From positions 1-64,000 of the forward strand of contig JAJDYE010000032.1 of the NCBI GenBank assembly GCA_022822905.1: a stretch of DNA of 64,000 bases, read 5' to 3'. Position numbers and translations under genes: made by a program. Position 1 is the first letter of the stretch, and each line of letters begins with the position of its first letter. This document shows positions 43,218-52,405 of this stretch, piece by piece. This stretch comes from Acidimicrobiia bacterium. Its GTDB lineage: Bacteria > Actinomycetota > Acidimicrobiia > Acidimicrobiales > Bin134. The notes under the pieces are model-generated. The model was given only the letters and a program-made list of their open reading frames with translations, searched no databases and was not told the DNA's origin.

Positions 43218-43679
43218 GTGGAAGTAACGGTCACCATCAATGGGGACAGCCATTCGCATGATGTAGAACCGCGAACGCTGCTGGTTCACTACATCCGCGA
43301 CGTGGTTGGCCTCACGGGCACCAACATCGGGTGCGACACCTCCTCGTGCGGCGCCTGCACCATCCATGTGAACGGCGAGTCGGTGAAATCCTGCACCATG
43401 CTGGCTGTGCAGGCCGACGGGCAAGACCTCTTGACCATCGAGGGCTTGGCCGACGGCGACGTGCTCCACCCCATGCAGGAGTCGTTCCGCCAGTGCCACG
43501 CCCTACAGTGCGGTTACTGCACGCCGGGCATGGTCATGGCCGCTGTCTCGCTGCTGGATGAGAATCCCGACCCCACCGAGCGAGAAGTTCGCATCGGCCT
43601 CGAGGGCAACCTTTGTCGCTGCACCGGGTACCACAACATCGTCAAAGCGGTATTGCACTGCGCGGAGGCCTCGTCATGA
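43218..43679 (+). CDS. coxS: CO-dehydrogenase-type 2Fe-2S small subunit
   Basis: A 153-residue iron-sulfur subunit of the xanthine-oxidase/aerobic CO-dehydrogenase family. The plant-type cluster has [15 protein letters not shown] and a following KSC. The second cluster has QCGYCTPGM and NLCRCTGY. All eight Cys are visible. It would pass electrons from the Mo site to the FAD subunit. GTG start 43218. The stop overlaps coxM (ATGA). Family members act on CO, purines, nicotinate and others, and the small subunit does not reveal which. Confidence 0.93.
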   Translation: MEVTVTINGDSHSHDVEPRTLLVHYIRDVVGLTGTNIGCDTSSCGACTIHVNGESVKSCTMLAVQADGQDLLTIEGLADGDVLHPMQESFRQCHALQCGYCTPGMVMAAVSLLDENPDPTEREVRIGLEGNLCRCTGYHNIVKAVLHCAEASS

Positions 43680-44500
43680 TTCCTGCGGCATTCGACTACA
43701 TCCGGGCCGGATCGGCTGAAGAGGCGCTGGCCGCGCTGGCCGAGCATGGCGACGAGGCCAAGCTGCTGGCCGGCGGCCACTCCCTGCTTCCCCTGATGAA
43801 GCTGCGGTTGGCCACCCCCGCAGTGCTGGTAGACATCGGCCGCCTCGACGACCTCAGCTACATCAACGACGCCGGCGACCACCTGGCCATCGGCGCCCTC
43901 ACCCGCCACCGCGACGTGGAGACCAGCGCGCTGGTGCAGTCGCAGGTCGGGCTGCTGGCCGAGGCCACCAGCCACGTCGGCGACCCCCAGGTGCGCCACC
44001 GGGGCACCATCGGTGGTTCAATCGCTCACGGCGATCCGGCATCCGACCTGCCGTCGGTGATGCTGGCCATGCGGGCCACCTTGGTGGCCCGGGGACCGGG
44101 CGGCGAGCGGGAGATCGCCATCGACGACTTCTTCACCGGTTTCCTGGAGACCGCTCTGGGGGACGACGAGCTGCTCACCGAGATTCGGGTGCCCAAGATG
44201 CCCGACGCCACGTGGGGCTTCCAAAAGTTCAACCGCCGGGCCCAAGACTGGGCCATCGTGGGCGTTTCGGCCATCGTGAACAACGGCAACTCCGGCGTGG
44301 GCCTGGTGAACATGGACAGCATTCCTGTCCGGGCCGCCGGTGTGGAAGCCGCCCTCGCCGGAGGCGCATCGGCCTCCGACGCGGCCGAAGCAGCGGCCGA
44401 GGGCACCAATCCGCCATCTGACCTGAACGCCGGGCCCGAGTACCGCGAGCACCTCGCCCGGGTGCTCACCCGCCGGGCGCTCGAAGCCGCTGGACGCTAA
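43676..44500 (+). CDS. coxM: CO-dehydrogenase-type FAD-binding medium subunit
   Basis: A 274-residue subunit. The FAD-binding motifs are [13 protein letters not shown] near residue 32 and [16 protein letters not shown] near 110, both well conserved. The C-terminal domain ([27 protein letters not shown]) is typical. It is translationally coupled to coxS. The expected next gene, for the molybdenum-binding large subunit, is missing. Instead a MoxR gene follows after 48 bp. Confidence 0.93.
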   Translation: MIPAAFDYIRAGSAEEALAALAEHGDEAKLLAGGHSLLPLMKLRLATPAVLVDIGRLDDLSYINDAGDHLAIGALTRHRDVETSALVQSQVGLLAEATSHVGDPQVRHRGTIGGSIAHGDPASDLPSVMLAMRATLVARGPGGEREIAIDDFFTGFLETALGDDELLTEIRVPKMPDATWGFQKFNRRAQDWAIVGVSAIVNNGNSGVGLVNMDSIPVRAAGVEAALAGGASASDAAEAAAEGTNPPSDLNAGPEYREHLARVLTRRALEAAGR

Positions 44501-44548
44501 CGCCCAGCCTTTGGGCCCCCCAGCCTTCTTCGGCCGCCGAGGTGGGCT

Positions 44549-45463
44549 ATGAGTTCTGATCCCGTAACGGCTGCCGAAGTGGCCGACGGGCTGGCGGGCT
44601 GTGACTACCTGGCCGACGAGGGGTTGGCCACCGCCGTGTTCTTGGCCATGACCCTGAACCGCCCCCTGCTTCTAGAGGGCGAGCCCGGCGTGGGCAAGAC
44701 CGAGACGGCCAATGCCCTGGCCGCCTGGACCGGCGGGGAGCTGATCCGTCTCCAGTGCTACGAGGGAATCGACGTGGCCCAGGCGGTGTACGAGTGGGAC
44801 TACTCCCGCCAGCTCCTGCACCTGCGCACCGCAGAGGCCACCGGGGGCGCCACCCTGGAGACCGCCGACGCCCTGGAAGACGAGCTTTACTCCGAGCGCT
44901 TCTTGATCAGGCGACCCCTTCTGCGGGCCATCGCCGGTGTCGAGGGCCCGCCCCCGGTGCTGTTGATCGACGAGGTGGACCGGGCCGATGACGAGTTTGA
45001 GGCGTTCCTGCTGGAGATCCTGTCGGACTATGCGGTGACCGTGCCCGAGATCGGCCGGTTCGCGGCCACTACGCCCCCCCGAGTCATCATCACCTCCAAC
45101 CGCACCCGCGACGTGCACGACGCGCTCAAGCGCCGGTGCCTGTACCACTGGGTGGAGCATCCCGGCTTCGAACGGGAGGTGGCCATCATCGGCCGGCGGG
45201 CGCCTGGGGTGAGCGAGCTGTTGGCTCGACAGGTGGCCGCTGCGGTGGCCACCTTTCGAGAGCTGGGCCTGTACAAGCCTCCTGGCGTGGCCGAGAGCAT
45301 CGATTGGAGCCTGGCGCTGGGCCGACTCGGCGCCGCCGAGCTGACCCCTGAGATCACCCAGGCCAGCCTGGGATCGGTGCTCAAGTACCGGGAAGACCAG
45401 CAGCGGGTGGTGGACCAGGGCATCGGCGGCCTGATCGAGCAGGCCATAGCACGAGCCGGATGA
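44549..45463 (+). CDS. coxD: MoxR-family AAA+ ATPase (CoxD-like)
   Basis: A 304-residue chaperone-like ATPase. Walker A is GEPGVGKTE near residue 48, Walker B LLIDEVDRAD near 137, and an Arg-finger region lies at ALKRRCLYHW. CoxD-type proteins mature the Mo/Cu active site of CO dehydrogenase together with the VWA protein CoxE, which is encoded next. The context and full motifs make this assignment secure, although the enzyme being matured is not fixed because the large subunit is absent here. Confidence 0.9.
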   Translation: MSSDPVTAAEVADGLAGCDYLADEGLATAVFLAMTLNRPLLLEGEPGVGKTETANALAAWTGGELIRLQCYEGIDVAQAVYEWDYSRQLLHLRTAEATGGATLETADALEDELYSERFLIRRPLLRAIAGVEGPPPVLLIDEVDRADDEFEAFLLEILSDYAVTVPEIGRFAATTPPRVIITSNRTRDVHDALKRRCLYHWVEHPGFEREVAIIGRRAPGVSELLARQVAAAVATFRELGLYKPPGVAESIDWSLALGRLGAAELTPEITQASLGSVLKYREDQQRVVDQGIGGLIEQAIARAG

Positions 45464-45502
45464 GTTCTGACCGGCTGGCCATGTCGACGCTGATCCCAGC
45501 AC

Positions 45503-46669
45503 TTGCCGTATCCCGTGCAGGTTGACGAAGTCGCCGTCGGGTTCGTCAACGCGCTTCGAGGCGCGGGTATCGACGTGGCCGTGGGGTCGTCGGTGAACTA
45601 CTACCAGGCGCTCGGCGCGGTGGGACTAGAGCAGCGCAGCGCGGTGTATTGGGCCGGTCGGGCCACCCTGGTGACCGAGCCCGACGACATCGAGCTCTAC
45701 GACAAGATCTTCGACGCCTACTACGGCGGTCAGCAGCTGGTGGCCACCCCGGTAGTTGAGGTCACCCAGCCCATCACCCTGGTGGTGGACGACGATGGCG
45801 ATGACGACGGTGAAGACGACGGGGGCGACGAAGACCCCGGTGATCCCACCCTAACGCTGCGGTGGAGCCGCCACGAGGTGCTACGCGACAAGGACTTTGC
45901 CGATTTCACCGACGACGAGCTCGACGAGGCCCACCGGCTCATGGGGGCCATGGCCCGCATCGGCGGCACCCGTCGATCCCGTCGTCGTCGCCGCACCCAC
46001 CGCACCGCCGGGCATCCCGAGCTGCGCCGCACGGTGCGGGCCGCCATCCGCAGCGGGGGGGAGCCGGTGCGCCGCTGGTACACGGAGCCCGGGGAGCGGC
46101 TTCGCCGGGTGGTGCTGTTGCTGGACATCTCCGGGTCGATGGAGTCGTACGCCCGGGCGCTCATCCGCTTCGTTCAAGCCGCGGTGGTGGGACGCCGCCG
46201 GGTGGAGGTGTTCACCATCGGCACCCGGCTGACCCGCATCACCCGAGAGCTGTCGTCGCGGGATCCCGACCGGGCGCTGAGCGAGGCAGCCGACGCGGTG
46301 AGCGATTGGTCGGGCGGCACCCGTCTGGGCGACACCCTGGCCGAGTTCAACGATCTGTGGGGCATCCGGGGCATGGCCCGGGGGGCCACCGTGGTCATCT
46401 TGAGCGACGGCTGGGATCGGGGGAGTCCCGAGGTGATGGCCGAGCAGATGGCCCGATTGCACCGGGTGACCCATAGACTCGTGTGGGTGAATCCGCTGAA
46501 GGCCACCCCCGGCTACCAGCCCTTGGCCCAGGGCATGGCCGCCGCCCTGCCCCACATCGACGACTTCATCGAGGGCCATTCGCTGCATTCGTTGGAGCGC
46601 CTCGCCGCGGTGCTGGCCGACGACCAGGCCCCGGCGGAACCATCTCTTCTGATCGGAGCATCTGGATGA
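45503..46669 (+). CDS. coxE: VWA-domain protein (CoxE-like)
   Basis: A 388-residue partner of MoxR ATPases. After an N-terminal helical region and a long Asp/Glu-rich segment (residues about 95-115), the von Willebrand A domain has the MIDAS motif LDISGSM near residue 208, then SGGTRLGDTL and VILSDGWDRG. Start TTG 45503; GTG 45515 is an alternative. The stop overlaps the XdhC-like gene (ATGA). It works with CoxD in cofactor maturation. Confidence 0.88.
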   Translation: MPYPVQVDEVAVGFVNALRGAGIDVAVGSSVNYYQALGAVGLEQRSAVYWAGRATLVTEPDDIELYDKIFDAYYGGQQLVATPVVEVTQPITLVVDDDGDDDGEDDGGDEDPGDPTLTLRWSRHEVLRDKDFADFTDDELDEAHRLMGAMARIGGTRRSRRRRRTHRTAGHPELRRTVRAAIRSGGEPVRRWYTEPGERLRRVVLLLDISGSMESYARALIRFVQAAVVGRRRVEVFTIGTRLTRITRELSSRDPDRALSEAADAVSDWSGGTRLGDTLAEFNDLWGIRGMARGATVVILSDGWDRGSPEVMAEQMARLHRVTHRLVWVNPLKATPGYQPLAQGMAAALPHIDDFIEGHSLHSLERLAAVLADDQAPAEPSLLIGASG

Positions 46670-46980
46670 AAGAGATCTTGGCCGACTTGAACACTTGGCG
46701 GGCCGAAGGCCGGCAAGTGGCGCTGGCCCGGGTGGTCAACGTGGAGGGCTCCGGCCCCCGAGACCCCGGCGCGGCCATGGCCGTCAGCGACAACGGCGAC
46801 GTGATCGGGTCGGTATCGGGCGGTTGCGTGGAAGGCGCGGTAGTGGCCGAGGCCCTCGACATCCTTGAAACCGGTGAGCGGCGGATGGTCAGCTTCGGCT
46901 ACAGCGACGACGAGGCCTTCGCGGTAGGGCTCACCTGCGGGGGCACCATCCACCTGTTCATCGAGCCGCTGGACTGGTAG
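46666..46980 (+). CDS. XdhC/CoxI N-terminal domain protein (short)
   Basis: A 104-residue protein consisting only of the XdhC_CoxI domain: ARVVNVEGSGPRDPGAAMAV, GSVSGGCVEGAVV and GLTCGGTIHLFIEP. XdhC proteins bind and modify molybdenum cofactor (sulfuration step) before insertion into the large subunit. The Rossmann domain is carried by the next gene, 2 bp downstream, so two polypeptides share the work. It overlaps the coxE stop by 4 nt. Confidence 0.88.
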   Translation: MKEILADLNTWRAEGRQVALARVVNVEGSGPRDPGAAMAVSDNGDVIGSVSGGCVEGAVVAEALDILETGERRMVSFGYSDDEAFAVGLTCGGTIHLFIEPLDW

Positions 46981-46982
46981 CC

Positions 46983-47783
46983 GTGTCCGAACTCTACGAC
47001 CGGCTTCGGGAGGCCATTGTCGACGAGCGGCCGGTGGCGCTGGCCACGGTCATCGAGGGCCACAACGCCGGGGCCAAGCTGGTGGTGGAGCCCGACGGCG
47101 ACATCCTCGGCACGCTGGGCCATCCCGAGCTCGATCGGATCGTGAGCCGGGACGCGGTGGGGGAGTTGGCCGCCGGACGCACCGGCGTGCGCCACTACGG
47201 CGCCGAAGGTCAGGCCCGCGAGACCGATGTGTCGGTGTTCATCGAATCGTTCTCGCCTCCGCCGATCATGCTCGTCTTCGGGGCGGTGGACTTCACCGCC
47301 GCTCTGGCCCGGGCCGGCAAGCTGCTGGGGTTCAACGTGATCGTGGCCGACGCCCGCTCGGTGTTCGCCACCGTCAAGCGGTTCCCCATGGCCGACCGGG
47401 TGATGGTGGCCTGGCCCGACGAGGTGTTCGACCACTACGGCGACCGGCTCGGCCCCCACGACGCGGTGTGCATCCTCACCCACGACCCCAAATTCGACGT
47501 GCCTGCCGTGCAGCGGGCCGTGGCCACCGACGTGGGCTACATCGGGGTCATGGGCAGCCGCCGCACTCACGCCACCCGCTTGGAGCGGTTGCACGAGGTG
47601 GGGGTAGACCAGAAGGGAATCGACCGGCTGATGGCCCCGATCGGGCTGGACATCGGCTCCCGCACCCCCGAGGAGACCGCCATCTCGGTGTGCGCCGAGA
47701 TCATCGCCAACCGCACTGGCCACGTCGCTCCGTCGCTGCGCGACAGCGAAGGCCCCATCCACCGCCAACCGGCTGAGGGATGA
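46983..47783 (+). CDS. XdhC-family Moco maturation protein with Rossmann domain
   Basis: 266 residues from GTG 46983. The N-terminal XdhC_CoxI part (ATVIEGHNAGAKLVVEPDG) is followed by a C-terminal Rossmann domain with MLVFGAVDFTAALARAGKLLG, VADARSVFATVKRF and GYIGVMGSRRTHATRLE. It is probably needed for Moco sulfuration or insertion and teams with the short XdhC protein upstream. The stop overlaps the DUF3179 gene (ATGA), which shows that the lipoprotein gene belongs to the same transcript. Confidence 0.9.
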   Translation: MSELYDRLREAIVDERPVALATVIEGHNAGAKLVVEPDGDILGTLGHPELDRIVSRDAVGELAAGRTGVRHYGAEGQARETDVSVFIESFSPPPIMLVFGAVDFTAALARAGKLLGFNVIVADARSVFATVKRFPMADRVMVAWPDEVFDHYGDRLGPHDAVCILTHDPKFDVPAVQRAVATDVGYIGVMGSRRTHATRLERLHEVGVDQKGIDRLMAPIGLDIGSRTPEETAISVCAEIIANRTGHVAPSLRDSEGPIHRQPAEG

Positions 47784-49084
47784 AGCATCTCGCCCCGCTG
47801 GTAGCGGCGGCGCTGGTGCTCTCGGCCTGTGGCAGCTCTGATCCGACCGCCGACCCCACCGCCGCTCCGCAATCGCCCACTGCCACCGCAGTAGTCGACG
47901 CAACCCAGGTGCCCGACCCCACCGCGGGGTCCACGGCGACGGCTGTTACCGATATCTCCCCCACATCTGCACCGATTCCTGCCCTTCCTACCCCTCAGGT
48001 GATCACCGGCGGCGACGGTCCTACCGGGGATCTGGCCTACGTGTCGGGTGGCTGGGCCACCGACTGGTCCACCCGCACCATCGACCTCGACGAACTGCGC
48101 ATCGGCATCCAGGTGATCCCCATCCGCGACCGCATCCCGCCCATCGACGATCCCGAATTCGCCGCGGCATCGGAGGCCGGGTGGTCAGACCCCGAACCTG
48201 GCCTGCTACTGGTTGTGGGGGATACCGCCCGCTTCTATCCGCTCGCCATGCTCATCGTCCATGAGATTATCAACGACGAGATCGATGGCCGACCGGTGCT
48301 GGTCACCTACTGCCCGCTGTGTAACAGCGCTTTGGTGTTCGATCCGGTGGTAAACGGTCAGCGCCTGCGGTTCGGCACCTCGGGGCTGCTGCGCCACAGC
48401 GACCTGGTGATGTGGGACGACGCCACCGAGTCGCTGTGGCAGCAGATCGGCGGGGAGGGGTTGGTGGGAGCCTTCGCCGGCCGCCGCCTGGACGTGATTC
48501 CATCGGCCATCGTGTCTTGGGGAGACTTCAAGGCCGGCTATCCCGATGGGGTGGTGCTGGCGCCGCCCGGCCGTCCCGCCAGCAGCTATGGCCGCAATCC
48601 CTATGTGCAGTACACCTCCCGGTCGGCCCCGATTCCCGGGTTCTTCGACTCCACCATCCTGGATGATCGCTACCCCGCGCTGGAGCGCACCGTCGGGGTG
48701 ACGGTGAACGACCATGACAAGGCCTACCCGTTCAGCGTGGTGCAGGCCAACGATGCGGTCAACGACACCGTGGCCGGGGTTCCAGTGGTGGTGCTGTGGT
48801 CGCCGGGCACCGCCGATGCACTGGATTCCCCCGTCACTGCGGGCGGCGCGGACGTGGGGGCGGCTCTGGCCTTCGACCGGCGGGTCGACGGTGAGCCGCT
48901 TGAGTTCTCACCCTTAGGCAACGGACGCTTCGCCGACAACCGCACCGGCTCGATCTGGAACGTGCTCGGCCAAGCGGTCGAAGGGGAGTTGGAGGGGGCC
49001 AGCCTCGTCCCGGTAGTACACACCAACGAGTTCTGGTTCGCCTGGTCGGCGTTCCACCCCAATGGCGAGGTTTTCGGACCATGA
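47780..49084 (+). CDS. DUF3179 lipoprotein
   Basis: 434 residues. It has a lipobox signal peptide (VLSACGSS, Cys about 17), a Thr/Ala/Pro spacer to about residue 75, then the DUF3179 domain with VTYCPLCNSALVFD (conserved CxxC) and TSGLLRHSDLVMWDDATESL. The function of DUF3179 is unknown. The CPLC pair may be redox-active or bind metal. Its tight coupling inside a molybdoenzyme maturation operon is notable and suggests a link to the extracellular side, though this is only positional evidence. Confidence 0.88.
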   Translation: MKHLAPLVAAALVLSACGSSDPTADPTAAPQSPTATAVVDATQVPDPTAGSTATAVTDISPTSAPIPALPTPQVITGGDGPTGDLAYVSGGWATDWSTRTIDLDELRIGIQVIPIRDRIPPIDDPEFAAASEAGWSDPEPGLLLVVGDTARFYPLAMLIVHEIINDEIDGRPVLVTYCPLCNSALVFDPVVNGQRLRFGTSGLLRHSDLVMWDDATESLWQQIGGEGLVGAFAGRRLDVIPSAIVSWGDFKAGYPDGVVLAPPGRPASSYGRNPYVQYTSRSAPIPGFFDSTILDDRYPALERTVGVTVNDHDKAYPFSVVQANDAVNDTVAGVPVVVLWSPGTADALDSPVTAGGADVGAALAFDRRVDGEPLEFSPLGNGRFADNRTGSIWNVLGQAVEGELEGASLVPVVHTNEFWFAWSAFHPNGEVFGP

Positions 49085-49118
49085 CCATCGAAACCGATCT
49101 GATTGAGGGGGCGCGGCC

Positions 49119-49676
49119 ATGACCGCCGCCGCCATTGTGCTGGCCGCGGGTGCTGGCACCCGTTTCGGGGGAGACACCCACAAGCTGCGAGCCCCGTTTC
49201 GAGGCAAGGCCGTGGTGCAACACGCCCTCGATGCCGCGCTGGAGGCCGGGCTCGACGCGGTGTACATCGTGACCGGGGCGGTGGAGTTGCGCGACCTGAT
49301 CCCCGATGGGGTGGTGCTGGTGGAGAACCACTCTTGGGAGCTGGGTCAAGCCACCTCGCTGCGGGCTGGGGTGTTCACCGCCGAGAATGACGGTCACGAC
49401 GCGGTGGTGATCGGGCTGGGCGACCAGCCCCTCGTGGGGGCTGAGTCGTGGCGGGCGGTGGCTGAGGCCGAGGGCGATCTGGTAACCGCCGTTTATAAGG
49501 GGCGCCGCAGCCCCCCGGTGAAGCTGGGGGCGGCGGTTTGGCCGCTGCTGCCCACTAGCGGGGATGTGGGGGCCAGAATGCTCATGCAAATGAGGCCCGA
49601 GCAGGTTACGGAAGTATCCTGTGCTGGAGAACCGGTGGATTTTGACACTGTTCAGGACTTGCAAGCATGGTCTTGA
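49119..49676 (+). CDS. MobA-like molybdopterin nucleotidyltransferase
   Basis: A 185-residue protein. The N-terminal nucleotide-binding loop is IVLAAGAGTRFGGDTHKL, followed by LGQATSLRAGV and VIGLGDQPLV, typical of MobA/MocA-type NTP transferases. In the xanthine-oxidase family the cofactor is often the cytosine dinucleotide, so a MocA-like CTP-using role is likely, inferred from the cox context. The 3' end carries the first copy of a 17-bp repeat that recurs at the coxG start. Confidence 0.85.
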   Translation: MTAAAIVLAAGAGTRFGGDTHKLRAPFRGKAVVQHALDAALEAGLDAVYIVTGAVELRDLIPDGVVLVENHSWELGQATSLRAGVFTAENDGHDAVVIGLGDQPLVGAESWRAVAEAEGDLVTAVYKGRRSPPVKLGAAVWPLLPTSGDVGARMLMQMRPEQVTEVSCAGEPVDFDTVQDLQAWS

Positions 49677-49719
49677 AGTGTTCGGAATCGATGTGACTGT
49701 GGAGGACTTGCAAGCATGG
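49654..49719 (+). repeat. 17-bp direct repeat flanking the mobA-like/coxG junction
   Basis: AGGACTTGCAAGCATGG occurs at 49654-49670 (last codons of the MobA-like gene) and again at 49703-49719, where it contains the coxG ATG and its ribosome site. The 49-bp offset suggests a small local duplication. Confidence 0.8.
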
Positions 49720-50369
49720 AAATGAGCAACGAGATCGAGGTCAACGCCTCGGCCAGCGATGTTTGGGCCGCATTCAATGATGTGGAGCGAATTGCCCCCT
49801 GTTTGCCCGGTGCCCAGCTCACCGAGATCGAGGGTGAGGAGTATCGAGGCGTGGTCAAGGTCAAGGTCGGGCCGGTCAACGCCCAGTACAAGGGGAAGGC
49901 CACGTTCACCGAACGCAATCAAGATGCCATGCAGGTGGTCATTCTGGCTGAGGGCCGCGAGACCCGGGGACAGGGGAATGCCAGCGCAACAATCACCGCC
50001 ACGGTGGAGGCGCTGGGTGACGATCGGACCAAAGTCGGGGTTACCACCGACCTCAAGATCACCGGCAAGGTGGCTCAGATCGGCCGCAACCTGATCCCTG
50101 ATGTGAGCGCCAAGATCATGGATCAGTTTGCCGATAATCTGGAGGCCATGCTTTCAGACTCCTCATCCGATGATGCCTCCTCCGAGCCGGACGCTTCCGC
50201 CGACGACTCCGGCGTTAGGCCCGTGTCCAGTCCCGAGCCCGAAGCAGTAGACCTGCTGGATGTCGCTGGCCCGCCGGCGGCCAAGAAGTTCGGGCCCATC
50301 GCCGGGCTCATCGCCGTGCTGTGGATCATCAGGAAGCTGTTCAAGAGAAGGAAGAAGAAAAAGGGCTGA
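49716..50369 (+). CDS. coxG: CoxG-like SRPBCC protein with C-terminal membrane anchor
   Basis: 217 residues. The SRPBCC fold occupies residues 1-145 (SASDVWAAFNDVERIAPCLPGAQ, VKVGPVNAQYKGKATF, GRNLIPDVSAKIMDQFADNL). A Ser/Asp/Glu-rich linker follows, then a short hydrophobic helix (PIAGLIAVLWIIRKL) and a Lys/Arg tail. CoxG proteins recruit CO dehydrogenase to the membrane, and the anchor fits this. It ends the cox cluster. The following DUF501 gene overlaps its 3' end. Confidence 0.9.
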   Translation: MEMSNEIEVNASASDVWAAFNDVERIAPCLPGAQLTEIEGEEYRGVVKVKVGPVNAQYKGKATFTERNQDAMQVVILAEGRETRGQGNASATITATVEALGDDRTKVGVTTDLKITGKVAQIGRNLIPDVSAKIMDQFADNLEAMLSDSSSDDASSEPDASADDSGVRPVSSPEPEAVDLLDVAGPPAAKKFGPIAGLIAVLWIIRKLFKRRKKKKG

Positions 50370-50824
50370 CGCTGAACCGAAGCGACGCCGAGCAAGTCGA
50401 GGCCCTGCTGGGGCGTGCTCCCCGGGGTCCCTGCGAGATAGTGGTCAGAGCCGACGACGGCACCCCCCGGGTGCTGCGGAACGCTCCTTTTTTGGACGAC
50501 GGTACCCCCATGCCCACCCGATATTGGCTGGTTGGTCCCGATGATGTGCTGCGGGTAAGCCGGCTGGAGTCGGCCGGCGGAGTGGGCCGGGCCGAAGTAG
50601 CTGTCGATCCCGACGAGCTTGCCGATGCCCATCGCCGCTACGCCGCCGAGCGGGACGCCGCCATCCCCGACGGCTATACCGGACACCGTCCCTCGGCTGG
50701 GGTGGGAGGCACCCGCCGGGGAGTCAAGTGCCTCCACGCCCACTACGCCTGGCATTTGGCCGGGGGCGACGACCCGGTCGGCCGCTGGGTGGCCGAACAC
50801 ATAGAAGTCGAGGATTCAGCGTGA
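50321..50824 (+). CDS. DUF501 protein
   Basis: 167 residues from GTG 50321. Family similarity begins near LTLNRSDAEQVEALLGR, so the first 15 residues, which overlap coxG, may not be translated. A CTG at 50366 is a possible alternative start. Conserved parts are LRNAPFLDDGTPMPTRYWLV, VSRLESAGG and GVKCLHAHYAWHLAGG. DUF501 genes sit next to ppx in many actinobacteria, as here. The stop overlaps the ppx start (GTGA). The function is unknown. Confidence 0.85.
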   Translation: MDHQEAVQEKEEEKGLTLNRSDAEQVEALLGRAPRGPCEIVVRADDGTPRVLRNAPFLDDGTPMPTRYWLVGPDDVLRVSRLESAGGVGRAEVAVDPDELADAHRRYAAERDAAIPDGYTGHRPSAGVGGTRRGVKCLHAHYAWHLAGGDDPVGRWVAEHIEVEDSA

Positions 50825-51735
50825 GGTCCCCGGTGGTGGCGGCCATCGACTGCGGCACAAACTCCACCCGCCTGCTGGTCAGCCGGGGCGCCGCCGAGTC
50901 GCTGGAACGGCTCATGACCATCACCCGCTTGGGGGAGGGGGTGGATGAGACCAGCCGTTTGGCCCCGGGGGCCATCGAACGCACGTTGGACTGCTTGCGT
51001 CGCTACCGAGAGGTGATGGATCGACACGAGGTGGAAGCGGTGCGGATCACCGCCACGTCTGCGGCCCGGGATGCCGCCAACCGCAATGATTTTTTTGACG
51101 CCGCCGAGGCAGTGATCGGAACCCGCCCAGAACTGCTGAGCGGATTGGCCGAAGGACACCTCTCCTTTCGGGGTGCCACCGCCGAGCTGGACCCTGCCTT
51201 GGGGCCGTTCTTGGTGGTGGACTTGGGAGGCGGGTCCACCGAACTGAGCGTGGGCACCACCGCTTGCGAGGCGGCCATGTCTTTGGATGTGGGCTGTGTG
51301 CGGCTCACCGAGAAATACTTGCACGGCGACCCGCCGCTTCCTGAGGAGTTGCATGCCTGTATATCGGTGACCGGTGCCCATCTCGACGATGTCGACCGGG
51401 AGATGCCCGCCGCCCGACAGGCCCGGACGTTCGTGGGGTTGGCCGGCACCATTTCCACCGCCGCGGCGGTGGAACAGGGGTTGCATACCTACGACCGGGA
51501 CAAGATCCACCACTTCGAGCTGACCAAGGCAGCGGCTGAGGACGTGTTCCGGACGCTGGCCACTGAGTCTCGGGCTGATCGGGCCTTCAATCCGGGGCTG
51601 GAGCCTGGCAGGGTCGATGTCATCGTGGGCGGCATGGCAGTTTTGGTGAAGATCATGCGGCACTTCGGGTTTGAGTCGTGCTTGGTGTCGGAGTCGGACA
51701 TCCTTGATGGGATGGTGCAGAGCTTGTTGGACTGA
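50821..51735 (+). CDS. ppx: exopolyphosphatase / (p)ppGpp phosphohydrolase (Ppx/GppA)
   Basis: 304 residues from GTG 50821, giving RSPVVAAIDCGTNSTRLLV, the sugar-kinase/HSP70-like phosphate-1 motif. RITATSAARDAANR, VVDLGGGSTEL and FVGLAGTISTAAA follow and complete the ASKHA active site. It hydrolyses terminal phosphate from polyphosphate or pppGpp. It is coupled to DUF501. The length is typical of the short actinobacterial Ppx lacking the C-terminal HD domain. Confidence 0.94.
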   Translation: MRSPVVAAIDCGTNSTRLLVSRGAAESLERLMTITRLGEGVDETSRLAPGAIERTLDCLRRYREVMDRHEVEAVRITATSAARDAANRNDFFDAAEAVIGTRPELLSGLAEGHLSFRGATAELDPALGPFLVVDLGGGSTELSVGTTACEAAMSLDVGCVRLTEKYLHGDPPLPEELHACISVTGAHLDDVDREMPAARQARTFVGLAGTISTAAAVEQGLHTYDRDKIHHFELTKAAAEDVFRTLATESRADRAFNPGLEPGRVDVIVGGMAVLVKIMRHFGFESCLVSESDILDGMVQSLLD

Positions 51736-51820
51736 TCCCCCGGCGGGGCAGCGGTTCGGGCGATTAGGTTTGCTGGTAGTGCGGGCTTGGGGGAGGTTGC
51801 GGGGGGTTCGGGAGGGGGAT

Positions 51821-52405
51821 GTGCTTCGCGGGGCTCGGGTGGAGTTGCGTCCGCTGGTGGAGAGCGACTTCGCCGAATGGCAGGCGGTGCGCCGGGCCAA
51901 CCGGGAGTGGCTCACCCCGTGGGAACCAAAGCCCCCCAGCACCCAGCCCGACGTGGTGGAAGACCGCTTGGCCTTCGCCGCCCGGTGCAGCGCTCGCGAC
52001 CGGGAGCGCCAGATGGATGCTGGCTATGGGTTCGGAGTGTTTGCCGAGGGTCGGCTGGTGGGGGAGATGAACCTGTCGGGCGTGCAGCGGGGCCCCTTCC
52101 AGAGCGGTCATGTGGGGTATTGGATCGACCATCGCCGCGCCGGACGGGAGTACGCCCCCGAGGCTCTGGTGGTGGTGCTCGACTACGCCTTCGAGACGCT
52201 GGGATTGCACCGGGTGCAGATCAATATCATCCCCCGCAACCAGGCCAGTCGCCGGGTGGTGGAGAAGCTGGGCATCCGAAACGAGGGCATCGCTCTGCGC
52301 TACCTGGAGATCAACGGCAGTTGGGAAGACCACGTTCGCTATGGCATCACCGCAGAGGAGTGGCAGGTGCGGGGACCGGAGCTGGTGGCCGGCTGGATGA
52401 GCTAG
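51821..52405 (+). CDS. GNAT acetyltransferase (RimJ/RimL-like)
   Basis: 194 residues from GTG 51821, which has a GGGAGGGGG ribosome site directly upstream. LRGARVELRPLVESDFAEW is the usual beginning of ribosomal-protein N-acetyltransferases. The acetyl-CoA region is seen in GEMNLSGVQ, GYWIDHRRAGREYAPEAL and INIIPRNQASRRVVEKLG. It may acetylate a ribosomal protein N-terminus. Other substrates are possible. It is convergent with the enoyl-CoA hydratase gene, with 4 bp between the stops. Confidence 0.9.
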   Translation: MLRGARVELRPLVESDFAEWQAVRRANREWLTPWEPKPPSTQPDVVEDRLAFAARCSARDRERQMDAGYGFGVFAEGRLVGEMNLSGVQRGPFQSGHVGYWIDHRRAGREYAPEALVVVLDYAFETLGLHRVQINIIPRNQASRRVVEKLGIRNEGIALRYLEINGSWEDHVRYGITAEEWQVRGPELVAGWMS

